Shown here piece after piece: positions 6,118-6,420 of a stretch of 6,420 nucleotides of DNA. Source of the stretch: DATJWY01 sp035500775 (lineage in GTDB: Bacteria; Pseudomonadota; Alphaproteobacteria; Acetobacterales; Acetobacteraceae); the NCBI GenBank assembly GCA_035500775.1, contig DATJWY010000131.1:1-6420 (forward strand), written 5' to 3'. Position 1 is the first letter of the stretch. Every line of letters begins with the position of its first letter. The position numbers and the translations under genes were made by a program. Under the pieces are notes generated by a model. That model saw only the letters and a program-made list of their open reading frames with translations, ran no database searches and had not been told where the DNA came from.

Positions 6118-6420
6118 CTACCCGGCGGGCGAGGCCGCGATCAGCCGTTCGATCGGGTCCCAGGCATAGGCGATCTGCGGCACCTCACCCCCGGCCACGC
6201 GCACCGTCCCCTCGGCCACCGCCTGCCCGCCGAGATGCTGATAGAACCAGCGGCTGCCATTGTCGCGCAGCACCCAAAGATAGGCGGAGCGGCAGCGCAG
6301 GGCCCTCAGGTGCTCGGCTCCGGCCCGCATCAGCCCCCGCCCGACACCCTGCTCGCGCCAATCGTCCAGCACGTACAACGTCTCGATCTCGCCATCACCG
6401 AGGCCGGAGCGGCGGGCGCG
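6118..6420 (-). CDS. GNAT-family N-acetyltransferase, C-terminal part (partial)
   Basis: The last 100 residues of a GNAT acetyltransferase are present; the N-terminal part lies beyond the right edge. The acetyl-CoA binding motif A is clear: IETLYVLDDWREQGVGRGLM, where REQGVG is the pyrophosphate-binding loop. It is followed by LRALRCRSAYLWVLRDNGS and the motif B phrase RWFYQHLGG, where the Tyr is usual near the reaction centre. The frame is open to the window edge, so this is not a short gene starting inside the window. The substrate cannot be told. A 163-base gap holding a hairpin separates it from the amidohydrolase, so it is probably not part of the purine group. Confidence 0.85.
   Translation of the reverse strand, partial: RARRSGLGDGEIETLYVLDDWREQGVGRGLMRAGAEHLRALRCRSAYLWVLRDNGSRWFYQHLGGQAVAEGTVRVAGGEVPQIAYAWDPIERLIAASPAG

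Noticed and set aside
1..6420. CRISPR arrays, tRNA or rRNA genes, insertion sequences, phage genes or defence systems.
   Set aside because: No repeated spacers, RNA gene signatures, transposase or integrase motifs, or terminal repeats were seen; the window is an ordinary metabolic region.

Overview
The window is strongly GC-rich and densely coded, with almost no intergenic DNA. Its genes resemble those of proteobacteria, most likely an alphaproteobacterium; that placement rests on gene content and composition only. It carries a purine (xanthine/urate) breakdown locus.

Layout: (1) A minus-strand operon runs from about 2537 down to the left edge: puuD (membrane urate hydroxylase with a cytochrome c tail), a fused OHCU decarboxylase / 5-hydroxyisourate hydrolase, and xdhA (iron-sulfur part of xanthine dehydrogenase, cut by the window edge). 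Gaps between these genes are 1 and 4 bases. (2) A 107-base divergent control region at 2538-2644 holds a long imperfect dyad. (3) puuE (allantoinase of the polysaccharide deacetylase type) runs on the plus strand, 2645-3586. (4) A second minus-strand group, 5954 down to 3583, encodes an amidohydrolase of the nucleobase-deaminase type followed by an isopenicillin-N-synthase-like Fe(II) dioxygenase. (5) At the right edge is the C-terminal part of a GNAT acetyltransferase, separated from the amidohydrolase by 163 bases that hold a strong hairpin.

Together, Xdh would make urate from xanthine, PuuD would oxidise urate to 5-hydroxyisourate, the fused enzyme would convert that to S-allantoin, and PuuE would open allantoin to allantoate. 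Every step from xanthine to allantoate is therefore represented, although only the start of Xdh is visible. The amidohydrolase and dioxygenase are not part of the textbook pathway. Their position suggests they feed a purine or related heterocycle into it.

The most interesting signal is a 14-15 base element, GTCGCG-(2-4 bases)-GACTA in gene sense. It occurs upstream of puuD and of puuE, where the two copies form the dyad, and again upstream of the amidohydrolase. This links the two unexplained genes to the urate genes by shared control as well as by proximity.
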